Made by a program: the position numbers and the translations under genes. From Candidatus Bathyarchaeota archaeon (GTDB lineage: Archaea; Thermoproteota; Bathyarchaeia; Bathyarchaeales; Bathycorpusculaceae): 64,000 bases of DNA. The stretch lies in the NCBI GenBank assembly GCA_026014465.1, contig JAOZID010000004.1, positions 186,001 to 250,000 of the forward strand, given 5' to 3'. Positions 26,467-35,461 of the stretch are shown here, piece after piece; positions within the stretch are counted from its first letter, which is position 1, and the number at the start of each line of letters is the position of its first letter. A model generated the notes under the pieces. It made no database searches and had not been told where the DNA came from. It saw only the letters and a list, made by a program, of their open reading frames with translations.

Positions 26467-28422
26467 TTGAAACGCAGAAATAAACTTGGACTAACTTTAT
26501 GTCTAATAATGATCTTGCCCATCTTAACTGCTGCATATTCGGTTAATGCTGCTGATCCAGCTATTGGAACAATGAGCGCCATATTTTACGATAATTCTTC
26601 TGACAGCCTAACCTTAACCGATGATATTGGCTACGAACTCTGGGTGAGTGTAGATATGACCGATGCATCTAATGTTTGGGCATATAACTTCATGCTTGAT
26701 TGGAACCCGTCCGTACTGCAATTAACCTATGTTTATTCAGGTGACCCCGATTTAGGTGAGGCTCCTGAATGCAGTACAATGTATTCTGGTCTTAGCGAAA
26801 GCCTTAGGGATCAAATCACCGGAACCATAGACGGCGGTATTAGCTGCGTTCGGCTAGATAGCAACCCTACCAACCAGTCTGCTTTTGGCATGGTATGGCT
26901 GGGATTCACAATTATCGGCTATGGCACCAGTGATATAATTATTTCAGATGGTGATGTGCGAAACCCGGCTGGTCAATCCAGCACTGCGACAACAAACAGC
27001 GCATTTCTAACAGTGGCCAGCAGCGAAACTTTGTATACGTTAAGCGTTGCTTCTGATCATGCGTTAATTCCAATCGGCTCAGACCCTAACAGTGTACCTC
27101 AACCCTACGTTGACACAAATGGCATAACCCAGCACGTTTCTGGCACCGAAATCCCCTGCACTGCACCCAACATCGCCTATGAAAACAACCTCAAAAATTG
27201 GACCTGTATTGGCTGGACTGGTACAGGTTCAGTTTCGCCAACTGGCGAGGGGAACTCAACTACAATAACAATCACAGAAGATTCATCCATAACTTGGTTA
27301 TGGGAACAAGTAGCCATACCTACTTCTACACCTTCCTCTTCGCCTACTCCCACGCCCAGCCCCACGTCTACTCCTGAACCTGTTTCCTTGTCCGTTTCTT
27401 CCGCGCATGGCGTTCCAAGTCCCGGTGCTGGAGTTCATGAATATGCTGATGGGGACTTTGTGACTGCATCCCTTACCGCAGCAACTACTGTAATTGATGG
27501 CGTTTCCTATAATTCGGTGACTGAAAACGGAATGATTTTTGTCTGTACAGGCTGGACTGGCACTGGTTCTGTTCCTGTAAGCGGCAGTGGTGTTTCTACA
27601 ACTTTCACCATAACTCAAGACTCAAGCATAACCTGGAACTGGGTGCCGCTCATGTACACCATTGACATAAAAACAGACAGAGGCGGCCAGGGACTGAATG
27701 CTAATTCAAGCGCCTTTGGTCCAGAAGAAGAAGTAACCATCATCGCTCAGTTAAAGTCCTCTTTTGGAGGAGTTGCGGTGACGCAAAAATCAGTAGCGTT
27801 TAACATATACCTCAATGACAAGCAAGTTGCTTCGCGTATAGCAGTTACAAATAATGAGGGCATAGCTATTGCTTCATACAGGCTTCCTTGGTATGATGTA
27901 GACCCTACATCAGCATTTGGATTGGTTAAGATAAATTCGACAGTAAATGTCGGTGACGTGGCTTTAAGCGACTCATGTGTATTCCTGTATGATTATGTGC
28001 TTGAAACAGCCAATATCAAAATCACCAACAACAACGGTGAAGTCAACCCTACCTATGGACCGCATTTTAGCAGATACAGTGGTCCCTCTGTAAACGTAAA
28101 TGTCACTGTTAGCAATCTTAACTGGAGCGCTGTAGCCGACCAGCAGACCAGCTTCTATATTTCAGGAACACTTTATGACTTCCATAACGTTCCAATATCC
28201 TACCAGCTTTTACCCCAAGCCATAAACAACCAAATAACCCCAACAACCATCCCCTACGACACAGTTAATGCTACCTTCACCCTGAATTTACCCATACCCA
28301 GTTATGCTTTCGTTGGTCCAGCAACACTTTACATCAACATACACACTGACAATCCCGCGGTCGGGGGTCTGCCTTTGTGCCCAGAAAAATCTGTCATATT
28401 GATGATAGATGCTGAGCCGTGA
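26467..28422 (+). CDS. Cohesin-domain secreted protein 2 with InlB-like repeats and shared C-terminal module
   Basis: TTG start at 26467 (GGAG at 26459) directly before a signal peptide (KRRNKLGLTLCLIMILP); 651 residues. A cohesin-like domain (~35-200, core NVWAYNFMLDWNPSVLQL) is followed by two repeats of the CTGWTGTGSV type, resembling divergent InlB B-repeats, separated by a Ser/Thr/Pro linker. The last ~230 residues are a two-part module (DRGGQGLN... YRLPW... IPSYAFVGPATLY... GGLPLCPEK) that recurs in the proteins at 31806 and 33881. No C-terminal membrane helix, so it must be secreted or bound by others. Its stop overlaps the next ATG (TGATG). Confidence 0.78.
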   Translation: MKRRNKLGLTLCLIMILPILTAAYSVNAADPAIGTMSAIFYDNSSDSLTLTDDIGYELWVSVDMTDASNVWAYNFMLDWNPSVLQLTYVYSGDPDLGEAPECSTMYSGLSESLRDQITGTIDGGISCVRLDSNPTNQSAFGMVWLGFTIIGYGTSDIIISDGDVRNPAGQSSTATTNSAFLTVASSETLYTLSVASDHALIPIGSDPNSVPQPYVDTNGITQHVSGTEIPCTAPNIAYENNLKNWTCIGWTGTGSVSPTGEGNSTTITITEDSSITWLWEQVAIPTSTPSSSPTPTPSPTSTPEPVSLSVSSAHGVPSPGAGVHEYADGDFVTASLTAATTVIDGVSYNSVTENGMIFVCTGWTGTGSVPVSGSGVSTTFTITQDSSITWNWVPLMYTIDIKTDRGGQGLNANSSAFGPEEEVTIIAQLKSSFGGVAVTQKSVAFNIYLNDKQVASRIAVTNNEGIAIASYRLPWYDVDPTSAFGLVKINSTVNVGDVALSDSCVFLYDYVLETANIKITNNNGEVNPTYGPHFSRYSGPSVNVNVTVSNLNWSAVADQQTSFYISGTLYDFHNVPISYQLLPQAINNQITPTTIPYDTVNATFTLNLPIPSYAFVGPATLYINIHTDNPAVGGLPLCPEKSVILMIDAEP

Positions 28423-29417
28423 TGGAAATGAAAGCAAAATATCTAATTCCTTTTCTTCTAATCCCTTTACTTCTGCTTAGCTTTCTCTCAACCTCGGCTC
28501 TCGCATTTAATCTAGACCTTACCATTACACCCAGCAATCAAACCTACTGCGGATACAGCACCGCAACTCTTAACGGCACCTTACACTGCAACGACCTAAA
28601 CGTAAATGACGGCATAGTCGGATTACAAGTTCAAGACTCAAACCAAAACACCATAATTACCCACTCTATCAAAACTGGAACAAAATCGCCTTCACCTTTG
28701 CCTGTTCATATTAATTCAGCGTATTTATCTGACATGTCCGCAAACCCCCAAGACAGCATTTCGGCAGGCACCTTGGGTTGTTTTGCTGTAAACATCGCTA
28801 ACAATGATAACGTTGGGCATACAATGTTGGTGACAATCACTGTTTATGACAGTGCTGGTATACCTGTTGCTCACGTTTTTGGTACGCCTTCACTTGTGGC
28901 AGGTGCGACTGGTACAGCTCTTCTAAGCATCCAAATCCCAACTGGGGCACACACAGGAATAGCCTATGGTTATGCGAACACGTATTCGGGTTGGCCAAGT
29001 GAAGGCGGCTTCCCCATGGGACTTGAAGCTTCATTCAACTTCACCATAACAAACGGTGCCCCCGAAAACGTTGCGAGCTTTCCCCAAAGCAACGGCTCTC
29101 AAGGCAGCTACTACCATTCCTTCAATCTTCCCCTGACAGGTCCAGATGATTGCGTCTACACAGTTTTTGCTTCCTCATCCTACTGTGGCGAGAACGCGTT
29201 TGCTACTGCCGCCTTTAACGTTTTATTCTCTGACTTCACTGGTGATAATGCTGTGACCTATGCTGACGTTGATGCCTTCGAAAACGCCTACATCCAATAC
29301 AATACTGATCATGTTTTTGATTCGTCCTTTGATTTAAACGGCGATGGAAAACTGGATTTTAATGACCTGTTTCTCTTTGCCACTTGTTATGTTACTGCTA
29401 ATGGGAGTTTTACCTAA
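28422..29417 (+). CDS. Secreted protein with C-terminal dockerin domain
   Basis: Start overlaps the previous stop; ~331 residues. A signal peptide (~1-28) precedes ~240 residues of beta-rich sequence with N-glycosylation sequons and paired cysteines. The C-terminal ~60 residues are a well-formed dockerin: two Ca loops, DFTGDNAVTYAD and DLNGDGKLDFND, each with Asp/Asn/Thr at positions 1, 3, 5, 9 and 12, followed by helices. No membrane segment. Placed between cohesin genes 2 and 3 in one operon, it is the second likely client of the cohesin proteins. The function of the N-terminal part is unknown. Confidence 0.8.
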   Translation: MEMKAKYLIPFLLIPLLLLSFLSTSALAFNLDLTITPSNQTYCGYSTATLNGTLHCNDLNVNDGIVGLQVQDSNQNTIITHSIKTGTKSPSPLPVHINSAYLSDMSANPQDSISAGTLGCFAVNIANNDNVGHTMLVTITVYDSAGIPVAHVFGTPSLVAGATGTALLSIQIPTGAHTGIAYGYANTYSGWPSEGGFPMGLEASFNFTITNGAPENVASFPQSNGSQGSYYHSFNLPLTGPDDCVYTVFASSSYCGENAFATAAFNVLFSDFTGDNAVTYADVDAFENAYIQYNTDHVFDSSFDLNGDGKLDFNDLFLFATCYVTANGSFT

Positions 29418-29418
29418 A

Positions 29419-30678
29419 ATGAAAATAAAACTAAATGTAATTGTGTTGTTAACTTCCCTTGTATTTCTATCACTGATGTTTCCCTATTTGCCTGCTTCTT
29501 CTGCTCAAACACAACCAGTTGTTGCTCTAGACCCGCCTTCTTACACCGCTACTGAAGTCGGAGAGGTCTTCACCATGAACATGACAATCTCTGATGTGGA
29601 AGACCTTTGGGCTTGGCACACTGAGATAACTTGGGACCCAGACTGCATAGAGCTGCTTGAAGCGCCCATAGAAGGCGAATTCTTAACCGACAGCAGTACC
29701 ACCCTTTTTGTGACTATGGACCCAAGTAATGGCACAATAAACAGCGGTGTTACCAGCACTATTCTCTCCTCTAAGACGGGAGTGAGCGGAAGCGGCGTAC
29801 TTGCTTCCTTTAACTTCAAAGTCATAAAACAATGCTCAGGTACGCCAGTAACACTTTTCAACATTAGTTTACGTTCCCCTAACACTCAAGGTAACCCTAG
29901 TTTTCCTGCACCGTATATAACACCAGTTTCAGACTCCTTCACTGGAGCAGTTACTCTTATAGTACCTGGACCTCCAGTTGCAAGCGCAGGCAAGGACCAG
30001 ACAGTGCCTCAGGGAACTTCCGTAGTTCTTAATGGTTCCCAATCTATTTCAACAGGAGAAAACCCGATCTATACTTGGACTTTCATGGATGGCACTGTGC
30101 AAACGCTGGAAGGCGAACTTGTAGATTACGTGTTTGATGCTTCAGGAGACCATGAAGTTACTTTGACTATAACCGATTCACTTGGCACAGACAGTGACAC
30201 CGTTACAATTACGGCATTGGATACTTTGCCCCCTGTTGCAGTGATATCTTCTGATGGCGCGCCTGTATCCCAACCAGTTACACTTGATGTTGGCGGGTCA
30301 ATACTTTTAGACGGGTCTAGAAGTTACGATCCAGAGAACGGCACAATAATTGCGTACCATTGGGACCCAGGAAATAAGGACATAGGAACCACCGTGACGA
30401 AAAACTGCACTTATCTAACTGCTGGAACGTACACCGTACTGCTAACCGTTTTTGATGCTGAACGCAATAACAGCACGGCTTCGGTCACAGTGTATGTAGG
30501 ACAAACTTCAGATGCATCTGGAAGTCCTGGTAATACCTATGCTCCAAGCCAAAATCCTAATCAATCGCCTGCTCAAGAATCCTTCGCTGCTATGCCCCCT
30601 GCGATGATAGGCATTTTAGTTGCGGTTACGGTGTTTACTCTGGCAGGGTCTATCTCTTGGTTGAAGAAACGGAAATGA
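29419..30678 (+). CDS. Cohesin-domain surface protein 3 with two PKD domains and membrane anchor
   Basis: ATG at 29419, one base after the previous stop; the frame open from 29344 is inside the dockerin gene. ~419 residues: signal peptide (~1-30), cohesin-like domain (~32-180, core DLWAWHTEITWDPDCIEL), two PKD-type Ig domains (~190-275 and ~280-370, with the typical YTWTFMDGT and YHWDPGNK strands), a Gln/Pro/Ser linker, and a C-terminal membrane helix with KKRK. It is an anchored outward-facing cohesin, with PKD domains acting as a stalk. Confidence 0.85.
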   Translation: MKIKLNVIVLLTSLVFLSLMFPYLPASSAQTQPVVALDPPSYTATEVGEVFTMNMTISDVEDLWAWHTEITWDPDCIELLEAPIEGEFLTDSSTTLFVTMDPSNGTINSGVTSTILSSKTGVSGSGVLASFNFKVIKQCSGTPVTLFNISLRSPNTQGNPSFPAPYITPVSDSFTGAVTLIVPGPPVASAGKDQTVPQGTSVVLNGSQSISTGENPIYTWTFMDGTVQTLEGELVDYVFDASGDHEVTLTITDSLGTDSDTVTITALDTLPPVAVISSDGAPVSQPVTLDVGGSILLDGSRSYDPENGTIIAYHWDPGNKDIGTTVTKNCTYLTAGTYTVLLTVFDAERNNSTASVTVYVGQTSDASGSPGNTYAPSQNPNQSPAQESFAAMPPAMIGILVAVTVFTLAGSISWLKKRK

Positions 30679-30732
30679 TTGCTTTTGTATTTCTGTTCCT
30701 TCCTCATTTTTGAGAGACGTATGGCCTGATTT

Positions 30733-30742
30733 TTCTATATAG
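30733..30742. promoter_or_regulatory. TTCTATATAG element upstream of cohesin protein 4
   Basis: Located 66-75 bases before the ATG at 30808. AATAATCTATT follows at 30757, exactly the same distance as AATAGTCTATT follows the copy at 36582 before pstB. Confidence 0.45.
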
Positions 30743-30807
30743 TGTATTTTTGTCTCAATAATCTATTTCACTAGTCTAATATGTGAAAATCAGGTAGGAA
30801 AAAAAGG

Positions 30808-31536
30808 ATGCTCATGAAGCGCTCTGTTACTGCCTTGTTCATCGTGTTAGCCCTTACAGTGAGTTCTATAACCCTCAATCCAGTTTATGCTGACGAACCA
30901 CCAACAATAAGCGTTGAACCTTCCACCTTGCAGTTAACCTCCGACCAAATCGGAGAAACAGTCCAAATAGACATCGTTGTAACCAACGTTAACAACCTCT
31001 GGTGTTGGAACATCAACACCTTAAGATTCAACTCTGCTGTCCTCAACCTTACCCACGTCGAAGAAGGGTCCTTCCTAAACAGTTACGGCGAAACTCTCTT
31101 CCTCTGGACTGAACAAGCTCCTGAAATCCAAGAAGGGACTATTCCAGAATTATCCTGCCTTCTGCTTAGCACCAACAGTGTTAACGGCAGCGGAACAATT
31201 CTCACTCTATCCTTCGAAGTAGTAGGTTTAGGCGAGTCACAAATTACATTCACCCAAGCAATCCTAATGGAGATCATTATCAACGAAGGAGTTGAAAGCT
31301 ACAACGAAATAGACTTTGTTACAAAAAACGGAAGCATAACCGTTGACACGTATTCTCCTGTGGTTTCGTCTACGCCTAGTTCTTCTGTTTCGGGTTCTCC
31401 TGATGAATCCTCTGTTTCAGACCTAACGCTGGCCTATGCTGGAGCAGTTGTTGTAATAGTCTTGGTTTTGGCTGTCGTGTTTTGGTTAGACAAAAAGCCT
31501 AATCGTCTTGGTGCTCATTTTTGGCGTTCTGGTTAA
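30808..31536 (+). CDS. Cohesin-domain surface protein 4 with membrane anchor
   Basis: 242 residues, the simplest of the set: signal peptide (~1-29), one cohesin-like domain (~32-185, core NLWCWNINTLRFNSAVLNL), a short Ser/Pro linker and a C-terminal membrane helix (~208-230) with a basic tail. The start may be the ATG at 30808 or at 30814. It looks like a minimal cell-surface receptor for a dockerin protein. It has its own promoter region and sequence elements shared with pstB. Confidence 0.82.
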   Translation: MLMKRSVTALFIVLALTVSSITLNPVYADEPPTISVEPSTLQLTSDQIGETVQIDIVVTNVNNLWCWNINTLRFNSAVLNLTHVEEGSFLNSYGETLFLWTEQAPEIQEGTIPELSCLLLSTNSVNGSGTILTLSFEVVGLGESQITFTQAILMEIIINEGVESYNEIDFVTKNGSITVDTYSPVVSSTPSSSVSGSPDESSVSDLTLAYAGAVVVIVLVLAVVFWLDKKPNRLGAHFWRSG

Positions 31537-31785
31537 CGGTCTTAGCTGGCTTTTTGTGTGTTATTTGGTTTTTGCCTTGTTTTTGGCTGGAACCCTTGCC
31601 TGTTTTTGGTGATGTGTTTTCTATTTATGTTATCTGATTTGAGTTGTGTTCTACTGGTTTCTACATAGTCTATTTACTGAAGACACAAATAATTAGCAGC
31701 AAACTATCGCTGGGGTGCAATGTGTACTATTAGTGTTCATGAAAGAGAGGGCTTCGCTTTAGCTGTAAGCATTTCCTCTTTGACT

Positions 31786-31795
31786 GAACATGTTC
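31786..31795. promoter_or_regulatory. GAACATGTTC palindrome before cohesin protein 5
   Basis: A perfect 10-bp palindrome 11-20 bases upstream of the start region of the gene at 31806. It shares GAAC/GTTC half-sites with the pstS operator candidate. A TTCTACATAG variant of the locus element lies further up at 31659. Confidence 0.3.
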
Positions 31796-31805
31796 TAAAC
31801 TGTAT

Positions 31806-33821
31806 GTGGAGTTGATTGCTACGAGAAAGACTTTGGTGGTAAGCCTTAGTTTAGTTGCTTTACTTGTGTTGTCTACCGTTTTGGTTTCTAGCAGTAATGC
31901 GGCTGGTGTTGCTACTGGAACGATTAGTGTAGTGAAACAGGGCACAACCAACGTTTCAATTATTACGGCGGGGTCTGATTCTATAAACAGCTATGTTACT
32001 GTTGATTTGTACATCACTGGTGCATCTGGAGTTTGGGCTTGGTCAACTGATATTAGCTGGAATCCACACGTACTGCAATTAGCCGATGTTAACGAAGGAT
32101 CATTTCTCAAAAGTAACCCCAATAGCAACACTTTTCTTGGTGGTGATACCGCAACCACATGGGATAATGAGAACGGTACAACCAAGGGTGGTATAACTTG
32201 TACTCGCTGGGTTACTTCTGCGACAGGTAACACTGAAGGCGTTTTAGCCTCACTGGTTTTCCTAGTCACAGGTTCTGGGAGTAGTGAACTTACTCTATCA
32301 AATGCTTACCTGATTGATGTGCGAATGTCCACAGAAGTCCATGCTGACCCGCGGGACTTTTATAGTGATGCAGGCACGAATGACGCGGTTGTTGTAGTTC
32401 AGTCTTCGTCCTCTGCAGTTTACAATGTTGCTTTTGAGCAGGTTGGTCTTCCTTTGGGTACTGAGTGGTCCGTGCATTGTGGTGGGCAGTCTTTGTCGTC
32501 GACTACTTCTACTGTTTCTTTTTCTTTGTGGAGTGGTTCTTTTTCGTACTCTGTTGAGGTACCTTCGGGTTATTCGGCTACTCCCTCGTCTGGAACTGTT
32601 GAAGTTAGCAATGCTGCTAAGACTGTTTCAATAGAGGTTGCACTTACTGAAGGATATGCTGTCGTTTTCAATCAGTCTGGTCTTCCTTTGGGTACTGAGT
32701 GGTCTGTAACCTGTGGTGGTCAAACTTTGTCGTCAAACGCTTCCAGCCTCCCTTTCATCTTCGAAGCTGGTTCTTATTCCTACTCTGTTGACGTCCATGC
32801 AGGTTATGAGGTTACTCCGTCATCTGGAACTGTTAAGGTCACTAATACCAATCAAACTATATACCTCACTTTTAAGGCTGGCGCGGGTGCCACTACTCTT
32901 ACTTTTGAGCAGACTGGTCTTCCCTCTGGTGTGGCGTGGTATGTGACTTGTAATAATAAATCCTTGTCGTCAACTACTTCCAAGCTTGCTTTCGTGCTTG
33001 AAGCTGGCTCTTATCAGTACCTTGTTGAGAACGTTTCAGGTTACGTGGCTACTCCATCGTCTGGAAATATCACCGTTACTGATTCTGATTTGACTGTTTC
33101 CATAACTTTTGCGCTTTCTGCTGATGCATATAACGGTTCGGGGCTTGTCGTGGATGTTTTCACTGGTCGCGGTGGCAATGGACCAAGGGCTGTTGCGGGT
33201 GCTTATGGCCCTCAAGAGTTGATACAGATGTACGCTCTTGTCCAGCTTAACGATGCTCCAGTTGCCAGCCAAGATGTTAGTTTCTCTGTCCAAGATGCTG
33301 CTGGCTCAACAATAACTCTTAGAATTGGACGGACAAACGCGACCGGACACGCCTGCGTGGACTACCGTTTACCCTGGCCCGATACTGATAACCCTGAAAG
33401 CTTGTTTGGAACCTGGTCAATAACCGCCTTAGCAACTGTCTCCCAAATGCCCCCAGCAAATGATACTGCTCCTTTCACATACAACTACTTGGTTAAAACA
33501 GCGGGTGTCCAGTTACCTGGAAACGTACAAAGAGGCTCTACGTTAGAACTTACTGTACCCGTTCAGAACATAGCAGGCTCGTCAATGCGGTCTGCTGTTT
33601 CCGTTACGGTATACGACGAAGTTAAAACTCCCATAGGCTCCTTTGTTGCAGCAAAAACCGAGTTAACAAACAGTACCAACGTGGACGTCAACATTGCAAT
33701 ACCTTCTTGGGCGTTCATCGGCGAAGCCACAGTTTACGTTGACATCTTAACCGACGAACCCCACGCAGGCGGAGTACCATACTGTCCCGAAACCATTGTC
33801 CATTTCCAAATTATCCCCTAA
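31806..33821 (+). CDS. Cohesin-domain secreted protein 5 with three thermopsin-type repeats and shared C-terminal module
   Basis: About 670 residues from a GTG (31806) or TTG (31812). Signal peptide (~1-33), cohesin-like domain (~35-200, core GVWAWSTDISWNPHVLQL), then three ~73-residue repeats (VAFEQVGLPLGTEWSV type, each ending in a GY-ATPSSGT strand pair) of a kind seen in archaeal thermopsin and other surface proteins. Last comes the same ~230-residue module found at 26467 and 33881 (GRGGNGP..., YRLPWPD, IPSWAFIGEATVY, GGVPYCPE). No C-terminal membrane helix. Likely a large secreted scaffold or adhesive protein. Confidence 0.8.
   Translation: MELIATRKTLVVSLSLVALLVLSTVLVSSSNAAGVATGTISVVKQGTTNVSIITAGSDSINSYVTVDLYITGASGVWAWSTDISWNPHVLQLADVNEGSFLKSNPNSNTFLGGDTATTWDNENGTTKGGITCTRWVTSATGNTEGVLASLVFLVTGSGSSELTLSNAYLIDVRMSTEVHADPRDFYSDAGTNDAVVVVQSSSSAVYNVAFEQVGLPLGTEWSVHCGGQSLSSTTSTVSFSLWSGSFSYSVEVPSGYSATPSSGTVEVSNAAKTVSIEVALTEGYAVVFNQSGLPLGTEWSVTCGGQTLSSNASSLPFIFEAGSYSYSVDVHAGYEVTPSSGTVKVTNTNQTIYLTFKAGAGATTLTFEQTGLPSGVAWYVTCNNKSLSSTTSKLAFVLEAGSYQYLVENVSGYVATPSSGNITVTDSDLTVSITFALSADAYNGSGLVVDVFTGRGGNGPRAVAGAYGPQELIQMYALVQLNDAPVASQDVSFSVQDAAGSTITLRIGRTNATGHACVDYRLPWPDTDNPESLFGTWSITALATVSQMPPANDTAPFTYNYLVKTAGVQLPGNVQRGSTLELTVPVQNIAGSSMRSAVSVTVYDEVKTPIGSFVAAKTELTNSTNVDVNIAIPSWAFIGEATVYVDILTDEPHAGGVPYCPETIVHFQIIP
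32424..33115 (+). repeat. Three tandem ~220-bp coding repeats
   Basis: Units start near 32424, 32662 and 32896 and encode the thermopsin-type repeats of the protein at 31806. The DNA of units 1 and 2 is still locally near-identical (for example CAGTCTGGTCTTCCTTTGGG-type stretches), indicating recent duplication. They are protein-domain repeats and not a CRISPR array. Confidence 0.75.
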
Positions 33822-33880
33822 AACCCTTACAACTACCCTGTGCCTGTTGGCTAAACTAAACTGCCTAAAAGTGAGAAAAG

Positions 33881-34711
33881 ATGAAGCAAAGAAGTCTCAT
33901 AATTACGGTGACGGCGATTCTTCTAGTTGTTTCTGTTCCTTTTGTGCTTTTTAGCGAAGCAAGCACTGCAGCAGCTGCTATGACGCCCCTAGCATCTGTT
34001 GATGCAACGGCTTCGGGGACAAACCCTGAATTAATCGGCCTTGACGTGTTCACTAACACCGGTGGTGTGGGTTCAAACGTTAATAGTGGTCCTTATGTAC
34101 CCCAGAGTATAGTGCAAATATGCGCTGAAGTCACATACCGAAACGTTTCCTTAGTCAATCAGGATGTTGCCTTCTCTGTTAATTATCCTAATGGCTCACG
34201 TGCTTTCTTTAGAAGCGCCCGAACCGACTCTGCTGGTCTTGCTCTATTTGACTTTCGAATGCCCGCTGCAAATGTAGCTGAATCCGAAGGAATCTTTGGT
34301 CTTTGGTCTGTTACTGCCTCTGTGGACGTTGCTGACGTAAACCTTGGTGACGTAGCGTTTTTCCCTTTAAACAAAATGAACACATTTAGTTTAATCCAGG
34401 CTGACGGTCTTATTAACCGCGGAGAAACCTTCAAAATCACTCTCGATATGAGTACCCTCAAAGACTCCTTTTTGTGGTCTGACCTAGACATAACAGTATT
34501 TGACCACGAACAAGTACCCCTTGGCTTCTTCACCCAAAAAAACACCCCTGCATCACAAGATGAAACCACAATTACCGCAACAATCTACATCCCCGAATGG
34601 GCTTTCACTGGACAAGCAACAGCCCACATCTGTTTCCTATCCGACTCGTCCGACTCAAACAGCGTGCCCCTCACCCCCGAGGTCATATACACTTTCCTGA
34701 TACGCTCCTGA
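33881..34711 (+). CDS. Secreted protein consisting of the shared locus module
   Basis: 276 residues: a signal peptide (~1-32) followed almost entirely by the ~230-residue module that ends the proteins at 26467 and 31806 (FTNTGGVGSNV, DFRMPAAN, FGLWSVTASVDV, INRGETFKI, IPEWAFTGQATAHI). There is no cohesin, dockerin or anchor, so here the module stands alone, which helps define its boundaries. Its first half looks like an MG2-type macroglobulin beta domain and its second like another beta-sandwich (inference). It closes the surface-protein block. Confidence 0.75.
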   Translation: MKQRSLIITVTAILLVVSVPFVLFSEASTAAAAMTPLASVDATASGTNPELIGLDVFTNTGGVGSNVNSGPYVPQSIVQICAEVTYRNVSLVNQDVAFSVNYPNGSRAFFRSARTDSAGLALFDFRMPAANVAESEGIFGLWSVTASVDVADVNLGDVAFFPLNKMNTFSLIQADGLINRGETFKITLDMSTLKDSFLWSDLDITVFDHEQVPLGFFTQKNTPASQDETTITATIYIPEWAFTGQATAHICFLSDSSDSNSVPLTPEVIYTFLIRS

Positions 34712-34936
34712 TTCTTGGAAACCGCCCGTTACCCGCGTGGCTAAAACTCCAAACTGTCCTTGGAAAACTTTGCTTTGAAGTGAAGTGCAAACGGGTTATC
34801 AAAAACTGAGTTTATCTGATAGTAACCTAAGATTATTTGTTGCTGCAGCTGCTTTTTGATTCTTAGTTTAGTTATTGTGCAGGTGGAGTGTGTTTTAGCT
34901 GTTTATTTCTTTTTGGTTGTTTAGTTTTGTTGTCGT

Positions 34937-35461
34937 TTAGGGTTTTTTTGACTGGGTTGGTGTGGTGTTTTCGTCAAATTTTGTTAGAACGAAGTAGAGC
35001 ATGGTTAAGTTGATTATTGTTCCGAAGACTGATGAGGGTGAGCCTCCTGCGCCTGAGAGCATGAACTGGATAACTTGAAGCGCGGTTGATACTAGAAGAA
35101 TTACTGCTGTTGCTATGCGGGCCAGTGCGTGTCTAATCCATAATCCAAGACCCACAAGCAGCAGGTTAATTCCAATGACCCAACTGGCTATGCCAATAGT
35201 TGTTAGGCTGCACTTTGCTAATTCGCTTATCAAAATGGGAATTCCTGGAATCCACTCAATGATTGAAATTACTGCTTGGACGCTACTGCGGTGGACGCTT
35301 GGATCCGATATGGTTTCCCCTACAACCATGAGGTAAACCCCTGAAACAAGCAGCATCACCCCCAAAGTGATAATCACTATCGAAAGTATGTCTGTTATTT
35401 CAGTTTTGTTGTCCAAGTATTCTCTCAATTTTTCCCTTGTTCTTTCCAGCATTTCTCTCAC
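34937..35461 (-). CDS. Small integral membrane protein in the phoU operon
   Basis: 174 residues: a charged N-terminal helix (~1-25), then four hydrophobic segments (~26-50, ~65-85, ~88-108, ~112-130) and a polar C-terminus. No family recognised. Its ATG overlaps the phoU stop by 4 bases, so the two are translationally coupled. It may be a membrane partner of PhoU in phosphate sensing (inference from position). Confidence 0.7.
   Translation of the reverse strand: MREMLERTREKLREYLDNKTEITDILSIVIITLGVMLLVSGVYLMVVGETISDPSVHRSSVQAVISIIEWIPGIPILISELAKCSLTTIGIASWVIGINLLLVGLGLWIRHALARIATAVILLVSTALQVIQFMLSGAGGSPSSVFGTIINLTMLYFVLTKFDENTTPTQSKKP

Noticed and set aside
29344-29418. Upstream extension of cohesin protein 3
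   Set aside because: It lies within the dockerin codons of the previous gene; the ATG at 29419 directly precedes a signal peptide.
32424-33115. CRISPR-like direct repeats
   Set aside because: The repeats are ~220 bp, in frame and encode a known kind of surface domain; there are no short repeats with unique spacers anywhere in the window.
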